Part shown: piece by piece, positions 48,280 through 58,322 of the stretch
Layout of the letters: each line of letters opens with the position of its first letter
How positions within the stretch are numbered: the stretch's first letter is position 1
Assembly: GCF_018155095.1 (NCBI RefSeq)
Contig: NZ_NAAI01000006.1
Coordinates: 1-64,000 of the forward strand
Reading direction: 5' to 3'
Length of the DNA: 64,000 nucleotides
Origin: Bartonella queenslandensis
Lineage (GTDB): Bacteria > Pseudomonadota > Alphaproteobacteria > Rhizobiales > Rhizobiaceae
Made by a program: the position numbers and the translations under genes
The notes under the pieces: model-generated
What the model was told of the DNA's origin: nothing
Database searches by the model: none
What the model saw: only the letters and a program-made list of their open reading frames with translations

Positions 48280-49680
48280 TTAGATAATTTTCTGACTGCG
48301 TGAGAGCCACGCCCCCAAACTTAAGCAGAAGGCTATAAGCATGAAGCAACAAAATGCTGCAAAAGCTACCGCGGATGATGTTAGATTTAGTGCCAAACTT
48401 TCCGTAGAAATACGATAAAATCTGACCAAATGATCAAACAACAGGGCAACTATCACGCTACCTAGTGCACTCATCACTTGACGTATCACATTAAAGAACG
48501 CCGCGGCTCGCCCAACAGTAGTGAAAGAAGCGCGCCCAAAGGCGATATTTGCCAACGGTGCGAAAGCTAGACCAGTACCAATCCCCGCCAGCAACATGCC
48601 CGCTATTATAATGATAAATCCACTATTTACGCTAAAGCTAACAAACCCGGCACTACCGATAATTAACGTGGCAAGGGCAAAACAACCCATTCCTACACGG
48701 ACGATGATTTCCGGTACGATTTTGTCTGAAAAGTAGCCAGCAAACGGTCCCACAATCGCATTAACTAAAGCTATAGTAATCATAGCAAAGCTAATTTCTA
48801 CTGGACCAAACAACATCCGCAGTTCAAATAAAAATGCCAACGGCAAATAAAAGGCTGTTAAACTAAATCCAAGTAACCCAGATATAAGACAGGCACGAAG
48901 AAAAGGACGATCCCGCCAAAGATCTGGAGATAGCAAGTAGTGTGTATCGTATTTCAAATCATACCGGATAATCAAAACCATTACTAAGATACCTAACAGA
49001 AAAAAAATGCTACCTACCAGTGCTGCAGCGCCACCATTGCTCAAAAACTCTAAGCCCAACACGATTGCAATCAAAGCGAGTCCCGATAACCCACTAATCA
49101 CAAGCTCTATTGTTTTAGCCCCATTTCCCGTAACAGTAGGCAAACAGCTAAAAGCAAGTAAAAGCGCTAGTAACGCGATGGGAATATTAATCCACATCAC
49201 CCAACGCCAGTCTGCAACTTGTAAAATAGCCTGTGTGATGACCGGTCCAGTCGCTGTGGCAATTCCGGCTACTGCTCCCCAAATACCCAAAGCAGCGCCC
49301 CGCCCACCTTTGGCAAAAAGGATAGAAATAAATGCCATACTTTGCGGCGCTAATAATCCAGCCCCAATTCCCATGATAGCTCGTCCGGCTATCACATGTA
49401 ATAACGTCTGTCCCAAACCACTAATTAATGCACCTATTGCTAAAATCACCAAAGCGCTGCTAAGTACTACACGGCGATTAAATGCATCACCTACTCGGCC
49501 GCCTAAAAGTAAAAAACCGGCGTAGATAATTAAATAAGCGTTATTTATCCAAGCAGCGCTCCCCGGCGAAACCTCATATTTTCTAATTATTGTGGTATAA
49601 ATAAGTGGCACTGTTGTGGTATCCATCATCACAACAAAAAAACCAAGACAGAGACCAAAGAATGCAACTTTTTTTTTCAA
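48280..49680 (-). CDS. MFS drug exporter (DHA2, 14-helix type)
   Basis: The 466-residue inner-membrane transporter has about 14 predicted helices. The loop 2-3 motif is GGRVGDAFNRRVV and motif C is GAVAGIATATGPVITQ, placing it with the EmrB/QacA proton antiporters. Its place in the operon makes it the likely exporter of the phenazine product, giving self-protection alongside the EhpR-like protein. Direction and substrate are inferred. Confidence 0.85.
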   Translation of the reverse strand: MKKKVAFFGLCLGFFVVMMDTTTVPLIYTTIIRKYEVSPGSAAWINNAYLIIYAGFLLLGGRVGDAFNRRVVLSSALVILAIGALISGLGQTLLHVIAGRAIMGIGAGLLAPQSMAFISILFAKGGRGAALGIWGAVAGIATATGPVITQAILQVADWRWVMWINIPIALLALLLAFSCLPTVTGNGAKTIELVISGLSGLALIAIVLGLEFLSNGGAAALVGSIFFLLGILVMVLIIRYDLKYDTHYLLSPDLWRDRPFLRACLISGLLGFSLTAFYLPLAFLFELRMLFGPVEISFAMITIALVNAIVGPFAGYFSDKIVPEIIVRVGMGCFALATLIIGSAGFVSFSVNSGFIIIIAGMLLAGIGTGLAFAPLANIAFGRASFTTVGRAAAFFNVIRQVMSALGSVIVALLFDHLVRFYRISTESLALNLTSSAVAFAAFCCFMLIAFCLSLGAWLSRSQKII

Positions 49681-49695
49681 AACAAAATTTCCTAT

Positions 49696-50385
49696 TTATT
49701 GGGATAAAACCTGTAACACCACATGCCAGCATGGTAAGCGAGTAAAACCAGCATTATCAGTTAATATAATTAGATTTTTCCTTTCACAAAAATCCGTAAT
49801 AGCATCTGCATTACCTTTATATTCCACTCTCGATACGGAATTAATACTCCACCCTGTAGCTTCCGCATTGTAACAAATTTCTGAAAGTTGAATTGCGAGT
49901 GGTAACGGCATGCCATATTTTGCAGGAGCAAAAGTGATTATATGCAAGCGTGTTTCATTGTGAGAAAGTCTTCTCATCTCTTGCAGATAGGGAATACGTG
50001 TATTAAAAGGAATAGCATGATATAGAGCTGAATCAAGAATTAGATCAAAAGATTCATCCAGTTTTGTAGCACATACATCCCTTACGAGAAAGCGAATATC
50101 ACCTTTCATGCTCTTTTTGCAGCACATAATTGCAACAGCTGCACTATCAATTGCTGTAACTTGAAAACCTCTCTGCGCTGCAGCTTCAGCATTATGCCCG
50201 AGTCCACATCCTACATCAAGTAACTTACCCGATTCTGCTTGGTCTAATATAGTGCAAACCACAGGCTGTGCGTGACCTATATCCCACGGCACCGATTTTA
50301 TCTCGGCACTTGTTAGCAGACTTTTTCCTTTGTATACACCTTGAAAATCAGCTTGCTCGTACTCATTGTTATTGATTTTGTTCAT
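49696..50385 (-). CDS. SAM-dependent methyltransferase
   Basis: The 229-residue class I methyltransferase has motif I LLDVGCGLGHNAE, the motif II acid in VTAIDSA, and FDLILDSALYHAI. It would transfer a methyl group from S-adenosylmethionine. In a griseoluteic-acid pathway it is the natural candidate for O-methylating the ring hydroxyl to the 9-methoxy group. The small stand-alone size and the operon position support a tailoring role; regiochemistry is unknown. Confidence 0.82.
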   Translation of the reverse strand: MNKINNNEYEQADFQGVYKGKSLLTSAEIKSVPWDIGHAQPVVCTILDQAESGKLLDVGCGLGHNAEAAAQRGFQVTAIDSAAVAIMCCKKSMKGDIRFLVRDVCATKLDESFDLILDSALYHAIPFNTRIPYLQEMRRLSHNETRLHIITFAPAKYGMPLPLAIQLSEICYNAEATGWSINSVSRVEYKGNADAITDFCERKNLIILTDNAGFTRLPCWHVVLQVLSQ

Positions 50386-50442
50386 TGTATTACATCGCCT
50401 TAGCTATCTTTATATGATTCAAAGTAAATAAATGGAAGCAAA

Positions 50443-51864
50443 TTAGGTTATTCCTGTGCTAATAGCATCCGGCGCTCTAACGCGATGCCCACGTGTTATC
50501 ATTAGAAATTCAGCTAAATATCCATCATGAGGAACTTGCGGATGCATCCACACCGTAGGTATCTGACCGATATAAAGGTTGCTTACGGTAGGTATCTTTC
50601 TTATACGCTCAATTAATTGTATATCACCCGATGCAACTGTTATCACGAGAGCTGGAGCAAGCGTATTAAGATCGTCGCTTCGATTAAAAGAAGCAAACGT
50701 TACTGCGGGAACAGGTAGTTCCAACTGCATTAACGAGTCAGTCATTGATGGCGCCAGCATCACAAGGGGCGTGACCTGATATGTGTTGTCGGCCGCATTA
50801 AAAACTTGTGGCTCTTCTATTAAAAACTGGGCATATTTTTCTGACTGCGCCCGCCACCAGCTGAAACGTTGAGAAGACAAACGCGTCAACCAAATGTTGC
50901 GCTGTATTTCATCTCGTAATTTCCATGAACACCAGTGGTAGAACGCCTGCGCGAAGCTTTCGGCGTCACCCTCTACCAAGATGCTACTGGCACAAACACA
51001 GGCTGCACCGCCTAACCCAACTACCGATTCAAAAACAAGTTGCAAAGCATCTTCCTGTCGATAGTCAGCGCCGATAATAATTTTTGAACGCCCAGGGCCT
51101 TGTACCAATACATCGTTGCGAAAAGAAAAGTGTGTCACAGTAGTATCGCCACCATACAGCAGACTGAGATCTGCACTTTCCGTCATGGCATCCACTACCT
51201 CGTGATCACAAGGCAATAACGCTACATATTGCTTTAGCCCAGCAGCAACCATAGCTGCAACCAGCCGCTGTGCGGTTAGCGGCTCACGTTCCGACGGTCG
51301 TAGAACTACGCGATATCCTAACGCTACAGCTTGTGGCCAGAGCGCATGCACACCAGTGCCATTACCGGGTGTAACTACTGCTAAGACATCTCCACGTCGT
51401 ACACTCTGTGCACAGCCCAAACTCAACGCCTCAGCATCAGTTTCCCTTGATACGCCACGGGATATGCCTAACCAAGCAAATGCTAACGCCTGAGAAGTAG
51501 CCTCTGCTATTTTAGTGCTAGCATTTTCGATTACTTGCTGTGGCAGCCCCGTTAATGCGCTCACTTGTGTGTTATACTCTGCTAGCGTTAGCCCGCAAAG
51601 AGTGGACTCCGTAAAAAGCTCGCCTGCCCGCCTCAATGCCTCTTCGCGAGCAACCTCACTAAGTTCTGGAGCATGACGCAAGTGCGTTATCAAGTAGTGT
51701 GCGAAGGCTGCTGGTGCTTGCACCAGCATTGCCACAGGTTTTTCCGCGATATCATAGATAACCTTACGTTGGCCAAAAATTTGATTGCGTAATGGCGTAA
51801 TAGCCTTAATTATGGGAAGAACATTCTCACCAGAATAATGTTTTTTTTGAACAGCATCAGACAT
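50443..51864 (-). CDS. ehpG: LuxC-like acyl reductase (EhpG type)
   Basis: The protein has 473 residues from ATG 51864, which overlaps the ehpF stop (TGATG). The aldehyde-dehydrogenase-like fold is visible: nucleotide-binding LAVVTPGNGTGVHALWP, RPSEREPLTA, and the nucleophile region GLGGAACVCASS (Cys289 or Cys291). LuxC enzymes reduce acyl-AMP or thioester substrates to aldehydes with NADPH. In Pantoea agglomerans, EhpF and EhpG are proposed to convert phenazine-1,6-dicarboxylate to 6-formylphenazine-1-carboxylate; the same step is inferred here. Confidence 0.82.
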   Translation of the reverse strand: MSDAVQKKHYSGENVLPIIKAITPLRNQIFGQRKVIYDIAEKPVAMLVQAPAAFAHYLITHLRHAPELSEVAREEALRRAGELFTESTLCGLTLAEYNTQVSALTGLPQQVIENASTKIAEATSQALAFAWLGISRGVSRETDAEALSLGCAQSVRRGDVLAVVTPGNGTGVHALWPQAVALGYRVVLRPSEREPLTAQRLVAAMVAAGLKQYVALLPCDHEVVDAMTESADLSLLYGGDTTVTHFSFRNDVLVQGPGRSKIIIGADYRQEDALQLVFESVVGLGGAACVCASSILVEGDAESFAQAFYHWCSWKLRDEIQRNIWLTRLSSQRFSWWRAQSEKYAQFLIEEPQVFNAADNTYQVTPLVMLAPSMTDSLMQLELPVPAVTFASFNRSDDLNTLAPALVITVASGDIQLIERIRKIPTVSNLYIGQIPTVWMHPQVPHDGYLAEFLMITRGHRVRAPDAISTGIT

Positions 51865-52964
51865 CAATAAATGCCCTCAATCACGGGTCGTCCCTCGCTT
51901 ATTAATTGCGGTTTAATATCTGCCAGTCGGTCACCTACATATCCCGATACTCCAGGTAACCTGATGGCAGTGTCCCGTTCCACCACCCGAGGATAAAAAG
52001 CATATGGTGACAAATGAGTAACAATCACAGTTCCTCGCTCACCGTACTCTACTAGTTGCCGCGTATAACTATCTACTACCTCATAATGAATGAAAGGAGA
52101 AAAACTATCATAGATAATATGCTCACTCTCAAGTGTAATAAGTAGAGAACGCGAAACGGCTAACGCAGAAGTGCTGCCGTAGCTCGCGCTGAACTCACAT
52201 TTAGGTAGAATTTCGCTAGCAATAAACTTCACTTCATCCAGATTCAATTCTGTCCCACCCAGAGTGATTTGGGCTAGTGAATGCTTCATTTGCATTACCA
52301 CATCTTGTTGCTTTAATAGTTCACGAAGTATGGGAAGCGTGGTCACAAGAAAACGTATGTCCTGAGTAAATAACGTATTCTGCACTTGCTGTGCTAGATG
52401 TTGAGTATAACGCCGCACGCCAATTGTATCTCCTTCGCTAAGCAATCTTTTTACCCACCGAGGATCAATATCAATAGAAAAAAACAAACCGCCCAGTTGT
52501 TCGGCCCGTTCTCTATTAATTGCACCAACTATATGTGGTCCAGTAGGAATAGCAGCAAGCGTATTACCTGTAGGACGTTCTAGACGATGCTGATAACCAG
52601 ATGTACGCCAAGTGATCAGTGCTTTGATCCACTCATCATAAGCAACTACATATTTTGGAGTACCAGTAGTGCCTCCACTTTCATAAACACGGGGTACAAA
52701 ATGTTGGGGTATACCGCGGGGTATCAATTGTGAAACTGGGACGTGGCGCAATTGACCTGAGATATCAGTAAACAATTTAAGATCATTCAGCGTATTGACA
52801 GCAGAGAGAGGATCAAAATTTAAACTCCCCCGCATATCTAACCAAAAATCACAACCAGTTTCTGGCGAAAAGTGCCAACGCATCAAGATCTGCACAAATT
52901 TGTTGCTGTCCCCAGTGGCAACTGTTTGCATAAGAGTTTCTATATCAGGGCTGTAATTTTTCAT
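51864..52964 (-). CDS. ehpF: EhpF-like adenylating enzyme (LuxE/ANL family, no C-terminal domain)
   Basis: The start is placed at ATG 52964 (366 residues), which gives the size of Pantoea EhpF (about 41 kDa). Earlier ATGs at 52976 and 52979 are possible, and the frame is open to 53111. The ATP-binding loop is YESGGTTGTPKYVV and the second motif is SASYGSTSALAVS. It ends at about the position where typical ANL enzymes would begin their C-terminal lid, a known oddity of EhpF. It would activate one carboxylate of phenazine-1,6-dicarboxylate as the adenylate for EhpG. It overlaps phzG by 20 bases. Confidence 0.85.
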   Translation of the reverse strand: MKNYSPDIETLMQTVATGDSNKFVQILMRWHFSPETGCDFWLDMRGSLNFDPLSAVNTLNDLKLFTDISGQLRHVPVSQLIPRGIPQHFVPRVYESGGTTGTPKYVVAYDEWIKALITWRTSGYQHRLERPTGNTLAAIPTGPHIVGAINRERAEQLGGLFFSIDIDPRWVKRLLSEGDTIGVRRYTQHLAQQVQNTLFTQDIRFLVTTLPILRELLKQQDVVMQMKHSLAQITLGGTELNLDEVKFIASEILPKCEFSASYGSTSALAVSRSLLITLESEHIIYDSFSPFIHYEVVDSYTRQLVEYGERGTVIVTHLSPYAFYPRVVERDTAIRLPGVSGYVGDRLADIKPQLISEGRPVIEGIY

Positions 52965-53574
52965 ATTTCCATCCATCATCCGTGCGTGTATAAAATAGTC
53001 GTTTATGAATACGCGAAGCCGCAGCAGACCAGAACTCATAGCTGTTAAAAGTAATTTCCCATACCACAAAACGCTCCGGGCGAGGTAGTTTCCCTGTATT
53101 TTGCAATTCAAGGATACTGGTTAACATAGCATGAAAATCGTGGAGTGGTTTACTCTGATGAGAAACAATTGAGACAGGATCATAGGCTGCGCTTCGGCTT
53201 TGCCATATCTGCTCGGCAACATGATCAGGCAACAGCGCAACATCACCAGTCAAGCTGACTTGGCGCCCTAGTTCACGCCAATAAATGTGGCAAGAAGCGG
53301 TTTTAGTGGCACAAAAATCTAAACTTTTACGGCTACAAATATGCGTGGCACACCACATTTTCTCGCCATCTAAGTGTACAGGAAAAATTGTACGCATGGA
53401 CACTATACCACTATTGTTATGGCTAGCAACTGTCCAAGCATCTGGTTCACGAATCTTCTTTTCGTGAGCCAACTGTAACCAGCTGGTTAAGATGTTATAT
53501 GGCGCAGCAGGTGGGTTCTCATACTGAAGAAAAGGTAAATCTATCATGCCGCTCAGAGATTCAAGTCTATTCAT
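52945..53574 (-). CDS. phzG: PhzG, FMN-dependent oxidase
   Basis: The 209-residue protein has the pyridoxamine-phosphate-oxidase fold (SMRTIFPVHLDGEKMWCATH; SRKSLDFCATKTASCHIYW; GRQVSLTGDVALLP). PhzG uses FMN to oxidise the dihydro- and tetrahydrophenazine intermediates to the aromatic phenazine carboxylate. The C-terminus (RFVVWEITFNSYEFW) carries the family end pattern. It lies between phzF and ehpF in the operon. Confidence 0.9.
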   Translation of the reverse strand: MNRLESLSGMIDLPFLQYENPPAAPYNILTSWLQLAHEKKIREPDAWTVASHNNSGIVSMRTIFPVHLDGEKMWCATHICSRKSLDFCATKTASCHIYWRELGRQVSLTGDVALLPDHVAEQIWQSRSAAYDPVSIVSHQSKPLHDFHAMLTSILELQNTGKLPRPERFVVWEITFNSYEFWSAAASRIHKRLFYTRTDDGWKYEKLQP

Positions 53575-53614
53575 TTTTATTCCTTCAATTAGACAATAGG
53601 AATTATTTAATACG

Positions 53615-54478
53615 TCAGTTACAACTTCCTTGTAGCCAAGCGCAGCAATCTGAAAACAATTTTACTTGGCCAGATAGCTCAACATGACTTATTTTTTCGC
53701 CTTCTTCCTTAATCTCGCCATACATCACACAACGACGGTTTAGCAAAATTCCTTGTTCAATTATTAAACGTTCATTAGTTTTTAGTTGTCCACATTTTAG
53801 TAAATGTAAAGCTATTGGACCAACAACAGATCCAGTTCCTGCATCTTCTTTTACTCCATAAGCTGGTGAAAACATGCGATTTTCTACTCGAGTTCCATCC
53901 CATGTAAAACAATTCACGGCTAGATTCTCTAATTCGGCTAACATCTCATGGTTAGGACGTAGAGTATGCAATGTCGTAACACAGTCTACGGAAATAAGCA
54001 CATGTCTAGCGCCTGCATCATACATTACCACCGGTAATACACTGTGCTTTAGTCCGAGAGCTTTCAGAAGGTATTTTTCTGCGCTAAAAGGTATTTTTTT
54101 GGCAATCGGAACGTCAATTTTAACCGTACTTAAGGTGGTACTTTGATGTTCCACAGACACTTTCACTGCTCCGATATCGGTATGGAAAATAAATGCTTTA
54201 AGCCCGTAACGGCGAGAAAATGCACTGGCGGTGCCCATCAACGGATGCCCAGCAAAAGGCAACTCATTAACCGGTGTAAAAATACGCACGCGGGCCTCTC
54301 CTTTATGAGCCTTTTTACTAATAAATGTACTTTCAGATAATTGTAGCTGACGCGCCAAACCCTGCATCACTGACTCCGAAAATGTTTCAGACTCATAAAA
54401 AACAGCTACTGGATTTCCTTCTAAAGGCGAACTGGTGAAAGCATTTAATACGCTATACTCAATAGATGATTTTCCCAT
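53615..54478 (-). CDS. phzF: PhzF, trans-2,3-dihydro-3-hydroxyanthranilate isomerase
   Basis: The protein has 287 residues; family members have about 280. The catalytic Glu is in the LSESTF motif (Glu49, equivalent to Glu45 of Pseudomonas PhzF). The family glycine motif NELPFAGHPLMGTASAF is present, as is DAGTGSVVGPIALHLL in the second half. PhzF isomerises DHHA to the reactive ketone that dimerises into the phenazine ring. The gene starts 2 bases after the phzE stop. Confidence 0.93.
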   Translation of the reverse strand: MGKSSIEYSVLNAFTSSPLEGNPVAVFYESETFSESVMQGLARQLQLSESTFISKKAHKGEARVRIFTPVNELPFAGHPLMGTASAFSRRYGLKAFIFHTDIGAVKVSVEHQSTTLSTVKIDVPIAKKIPFSAEKYLLKALGLKHSVLPVVMYDAGARHVLISVDCVTTLHTLRPNHEMLAELENLAVNCFTWDGTRVENRMFSPAYGVKEDAGTGSVVGPIALHLLKCGQLKTNERLIIEQGILLNRRCVMYGEIKEEGEKISHVELSGQVKLFSDCCAWLQGSCN

Positions 54479-54480
54479 TA

Positions 54481-54882
54481 CTATACCACTTCTGAATAGT
54501 TTTTTTGTAAAAGAGGGGTTACAAAACTATCCAGAATCCTTGGCCCATCAATAGTTAGTATGGATTCTATATGAAACTGAACAGACGCGAATGTTGGAGC
54601 TCGTAGTGCATGCACTTGGTCCCTTCCTCTCTCACTATAAAGAGTAATTCCTTGTTGCTGCAAAGCAAACACTTCCTGAGCATTAGCTTCAGCACAGAAA
54701 GTGTTATAAAAGCCTACGGTTTCCTCATGCTCATCAAGCATTATAGTTTTTTGAACTCCTTGGTTTGGAGGAGAAAGACGGATAATAGGCAAACCAAATT
54801 CCAAACAAAGCAACTGATGACTAAGGCAAACTGCAAAGAATGGTTGCTGAATTGTCTTCATATGTATAATGGCTTCGCGCAT
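54481..54882 (-). pseudogene. phzE: PhzE glutamine amidotransferase domain (3' part of frameshifted phzE)
   Basis: This open frame of 133 codons (readable back to about 54998) is the C-terminal GATase of PhzE: GPGPGNP, the nucleophile AVCLSHQ, GVQKTIMLDEHEETVGFYNT, and the His-Glu pair QFHIES. It would supply ammonia from glutamine. It is out of frame with the upstream part. Whether it is translated alone is doubtful, because no good ribosome-binding site precedes its ATG. Confidence 0.85.
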
Positions 54883-54941
54883 AGCGTTAACACGTTTGTC
54901 ATCACTGTCGAGCGGATTACCAGGGCCAGGACCTGCAACAA

Positions 54942-56387
54942 TTAAGTCCCATCCTTGCAGATTGACCCTGCTCTGGACCTTTTCAACATGAGCAAAGCCC
55001 CCAGTGCGCTGAACAATGTTTGAAGCATGGCAGTAAAAGTGTCATTGCCATCAAGAATCAAGATCTTTTTGTGTGCAAAGGGGTACTGACGTTGGTAACG
55101 TTGTTGCGGATTAGCAAGCCAAAACTGCGAAATGTTGTTATTTCGACGGACTAGAACAGGCTGAATAAGTCGATGATTGTTTAAATCTTCGCTAATTGGG
55201 ACAACTTCCGTTTTTTTATCCGCAAGCAGGGTAGAATCTTGAGTAAGCGCGGTGTAGAGTGCTTGCGCCTTAATTCGTGTCTCTTCCGCTTCCTTTTCCG
55301 GCTCGGAGTCTCGCACTATGGTTGCACCCACGCCAATCTCTACTTTACCATCTGCAGATATTTCCGCAGTACGTATGCAAATCGCAGAATCTAATTTAGA
55401 GGACTCAAGCGAATTATCAACCAAAGCCACCACACCGCTATAATATCGACGCCCTTCCGGTTCATAACGCGCAATTACTTCGCAAGCTTGCTGAACAGGG
55501 CTACCGGTAACCGTTGGTGCAGGTAATGTTTCGCGCAAGACATCTAGCACACTAAAACATGTTCTACCCCGCAGAAAGTATTCGGTATGAATAATTTGAC
55601 TCAACTGCTTAAGATGCAAATCGCTAACTTGTGCTCCGAGTGCGCATAACTTCGACATCACTTTTAATTCTTCATCAACTACCATATGGAGCTCATTGAT
55701 TTCCTTTAAATTATTAAGAAACTGGCGAAGTTGATCAATCATTAAACCTTGTTTCGGATATTTGAATGTGCCGCTGATCGGATTCATGCAAACTTCACCA
55801 TCCCGAAGCGAAACCTGTAGCTCTGGTGAGGCGCCAACAAAAGCCTGCTCTCCAGTACTAATCAGAAAACACCAGTACGCCGATACTTCGGTTTGTAAAA
55901 GCCGTCGATATAGACTAAAAAGTTGAGCAGAGTGGTAGTCAACCAGCCTAGTGTGCAATTTACGGTGAAGCACAAAATTAGAACCTAAACCTTCACCAAT
56001 TTCGTGAGTAACTAGATTTTTAACTCGCTGACCGAACTGAATATCGTCAAGGTTAAAATGTGTGTCTCGAACTATGATTGGTGTGTTCGGCAATAGATTG
56101 AGTGCCTGTGGTAATGGCACCCATTGGCGACTAATAACAGGCATATTAAGAATGGGAGTTTTATCGTCTACTGCCTGATAACCACGTCGTGCCACCTGAC
56201 AAAATGGCACTAGAATTAGTTTTTCATGACTGTCAGTAAATTTAGTGGAAAGTGCCTCCTGCAGGGAATGTGTTTCCCCTCTCAATAACTGTAGCACTTC
56301 AAGTTTCTCGGTTGACACATCTGGGCGATATAGTAAGGCAAAAGGCTGTTCAGGTTGCGCCACAATTTTTGCTAACAAATCACTCAT
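54942..56387 (-). pseudogene. phzE: PhzE anthranilate-synthase-like domain (5' part of frameshifted phzE)
   Basis: PhzE converts chorismate and glutamine to 2-amino-2-deoxyisochorismate (ADIC), the first committed step. This 481-codon frame has the chorismate-binding domain intact (NPISGTFKYPKQG; TVTGSPVQQACEVIARYEPE; RYYSGVVALVD; CIRTAEIS) and the start of the GATase (KILILDGNDTFTAM). At the run of five G (plus 54998-55002) the frame changes to a nonsense tail. Adding one G restores LGGFAHVEKVQ and joins it to the GATase, giving 635 residues like Pseudomonas PhzE. It overlaps phzD by 8 bases. Confidence 0.9.
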
Positions 56388-57009
56388 ATTTTGTTACCTC
56401 GTTAACTGAAAGCACTCGAGCGCAGTTGTTTGCCAGGTAATCTATAGTTTGTTGATGACCAACAAGAGAAAAATCAGCAACCGCATCTGCAATCACAAAT
56501 GGTTTAATATCTCGAGTAAAAGCCTCAACTGCAGTGGCAAAAATTCCCACCGAAGCATAAATTCCCGTAATTATCAGAGAATTACACTGACGTTCTTCCA
56601 ATCTCTCAGCTAAAGAAGATTTATAAAACGCGCTATAACGCCACTTGGTTAATAGTGTATCCTCTGGACAAGGCGCAAGCTCAGCAATAATCTTGCGATC
56701 TTCTTCTGTGGTACGCATGCCTGGCCCCCATAGATCATTAAGCAAACCACGCTCTTGCGGCGTCATCCCACCAGGTTGTGCACTATAAAATACTGGAACA
56801 TGTTTTTTTCTCGCCCATTTTAAAATTTTTGCGATCGAACAAATGACTGGCACCGCAGAACTATCAGGCAGAGCATGAACAAAATAACTCTGCATATCGT
56901 GAACTAACACCGCACAGTAATCTGGTTCTATAGTCCAGCATAATGGCTGCTTAACAGGGATAGTCAGTTCTCCAAAACAATAAGATTCAGATTCCAATGT
57001 TCTATGCAT
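56380..57009 (-). CDS. phzD: PhzD, isochorismatase-type hydrolase
   Basis: The protein has 209 residues, the normal family length. PhzD cleaves the vinyl ether of ADIC to give DHHA. The catalytic Asp38 (VLVHDMQSYF) and Lys122 (LLTKWRYSAF) are at the same numbers as in Pseudomonas PhzD, and ITGIYASVGIFATA and FVIADAVADFS follow the family. It is the second gene of the operon and appears fully intact. Confidence 0.95.
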   Translation of the reverse strand: MHRTLESESYCFGELTIPVKQPLCWTIEPDYCAVLVHDMQSYFVHALPDSSAVPVICSIAKILKWARKKHVPVFYSAQPGGMTPQERGLLNDLWGPGMRTTEEDRKIIAELAPCPEDTLLTKWRYSAFYKSSLAERLEERQCNSLIITGIYASVGIFATAVEAFTRDIKPFVIADAVADFSLVGHQQTIDYLANNCARVLSVNEVTKYE

Positions 57010-57194
57010 AATATTACCCCGCTATACCTAAATAACTTAAACTAAAAATATATTATTAAAGTATTATAGACACCACCAAACACTGCCCTACAATTCGCAC
57101 ACCAGTAAGTTAGATCTAACGTAGCATCCGACACAAATTCAAGTACCATCACTTCTTAGACGCTACTTATGCAATAAGCATTAATTATAAAGCC

Positions 57195-57614
57195 TCAGGA
57201 CTGAATTCCAAAACGCTTAATTGTAGGAATATTGAACCCTAAAGCCTTTAATTGAGCGATTGGATTCATAAACTCACGATTACGAACAATTAAGCCATCC
57301 CGTAACTCAAATGAGTGGATAAAGTGATTTTTATAGTAATTTTGAGGATAACCAAGAAAACAAATTAATCCACGACCATCACATTCTACCCAAATGTGAT
57401 TAGGGTTATCCGTTGTGAATATTTGAACATTATACCATTCCCAATCAGGAAAACACTTTAAAGACCATACAGCATGCTTTTCTAGATTCTCAATGCCGCG
57501 TATAATAATCGGCTCTCCAGTTTCCGTGGTCCATAGCCCACTCTCGCCTTCATCGACAAAAAGTTTATGCCTCTCTAAACGTGCTTTACCACGAGTTGAC
57601 GACAAATAAGCCAA
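57195..57614 (-). CDS. phzB: PhzA/B-like condensing protein, 5' end interrupted
   Basis: The product strongly resembles PhzA/B (HKLFVDEGESGLWTTETGEP; HAVWSLKCFPDWEWYNVQ; WVECDGRG; FIHSFELRDG; REFMNP), the small ketosteroid-isomerase-fold protein that assists the condensation of two PhzF products. The natural frame extends upstream to GTG 57671, 6 bases from AGGAGG, and encodes the expected N-terminal helix (DLQTLREKNRETVLAYL). Codon 4 of that frame is TGA (57660-57662). Only an internal TTG (57614) remains, without a ribosome-binding site, so expression may be low or absent. Confidence 0.85.
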   Translation of the reverse strand: MAYLSSTRGKARLERHKLFVDEGESGLWTTETGEPIIIRGIENLEKHAVWSLKCFPDWEWYNVQIFTTDNPNHIWVECDGRGLICFLGYPQNYYKNHFIHSFELRDGLIVRNREFMNPIAQLKALGFNIPTIKRFGIQS

Positions 57615-57671
57615 AACAGTTTCACGATTTTTTTCCCGCAGAGTCTGTAAATCTTTATCTCATTGACACAC

Positions 57672-58322
57672 TTTCGACCTCCTCCTCCTTTTTGGTCTAA
57701 CTTCTAATATTAATGTGTAAATACAACCCTTGAGGACCTTACATCACTTAAATTAGAAAAAATCTTAGTATACACATAAACAAGTTTTATACACAAAGCA
57801 ACTATGGTTTTAACTAACTACTGTAAAAAAATCAGTACTCATGTTGTAGCTTCACGTATTTTTTAATCTTCTTGCTGTTCAACTAGTTTTCTATATTCGT
57901 TTGCACCAAAATGTTAGTATTAATATGCTCTTTTACTGTTGCTTCTTGTAAACTGGTGCCCCACCTTTTGCGTACTTCATACCGCATGTAAAACCAATAA
58001 AACCCGATAGAACTATAAAATATCTCCGCTATGGCCCCATCGACTACACAACTGTTTTATTCACTAAATCCTATCTTATACGATTGAAAGGTATTTACCT
58101 GCCCCACAGAGTGTTTATTGCAGCGCTTGATCGGTGCGATAGCCCTTCTTAAGAGTCCCATTAGCAATGTAGTAGCGGTTTTGACATTTTAGCATATAAC
58201 AATAAAAGAATAAAAACATATAAGTAAAGCATATCCGAACAGAAAAATCACAAACTGTTGTTGAAATATTTTCTACATAGATATAGAGTGTTCGAAGATC
58301 ACGACTAAAATAGGAGGAATTC
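57672..58322. promoter_or_regulatory. divergent promoter region of the phenazine operon and ehpR
   Basis: The region is non-coding and A+T-rich. The long minus-strand operon and the plus-strand ehpR-like gene both start here, so it should hold two promoters. The AGGAGG sites of both genes are clear, but I recognise no regulator box, and no regulator gene lies in the cluster. Confidence 0.55.
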
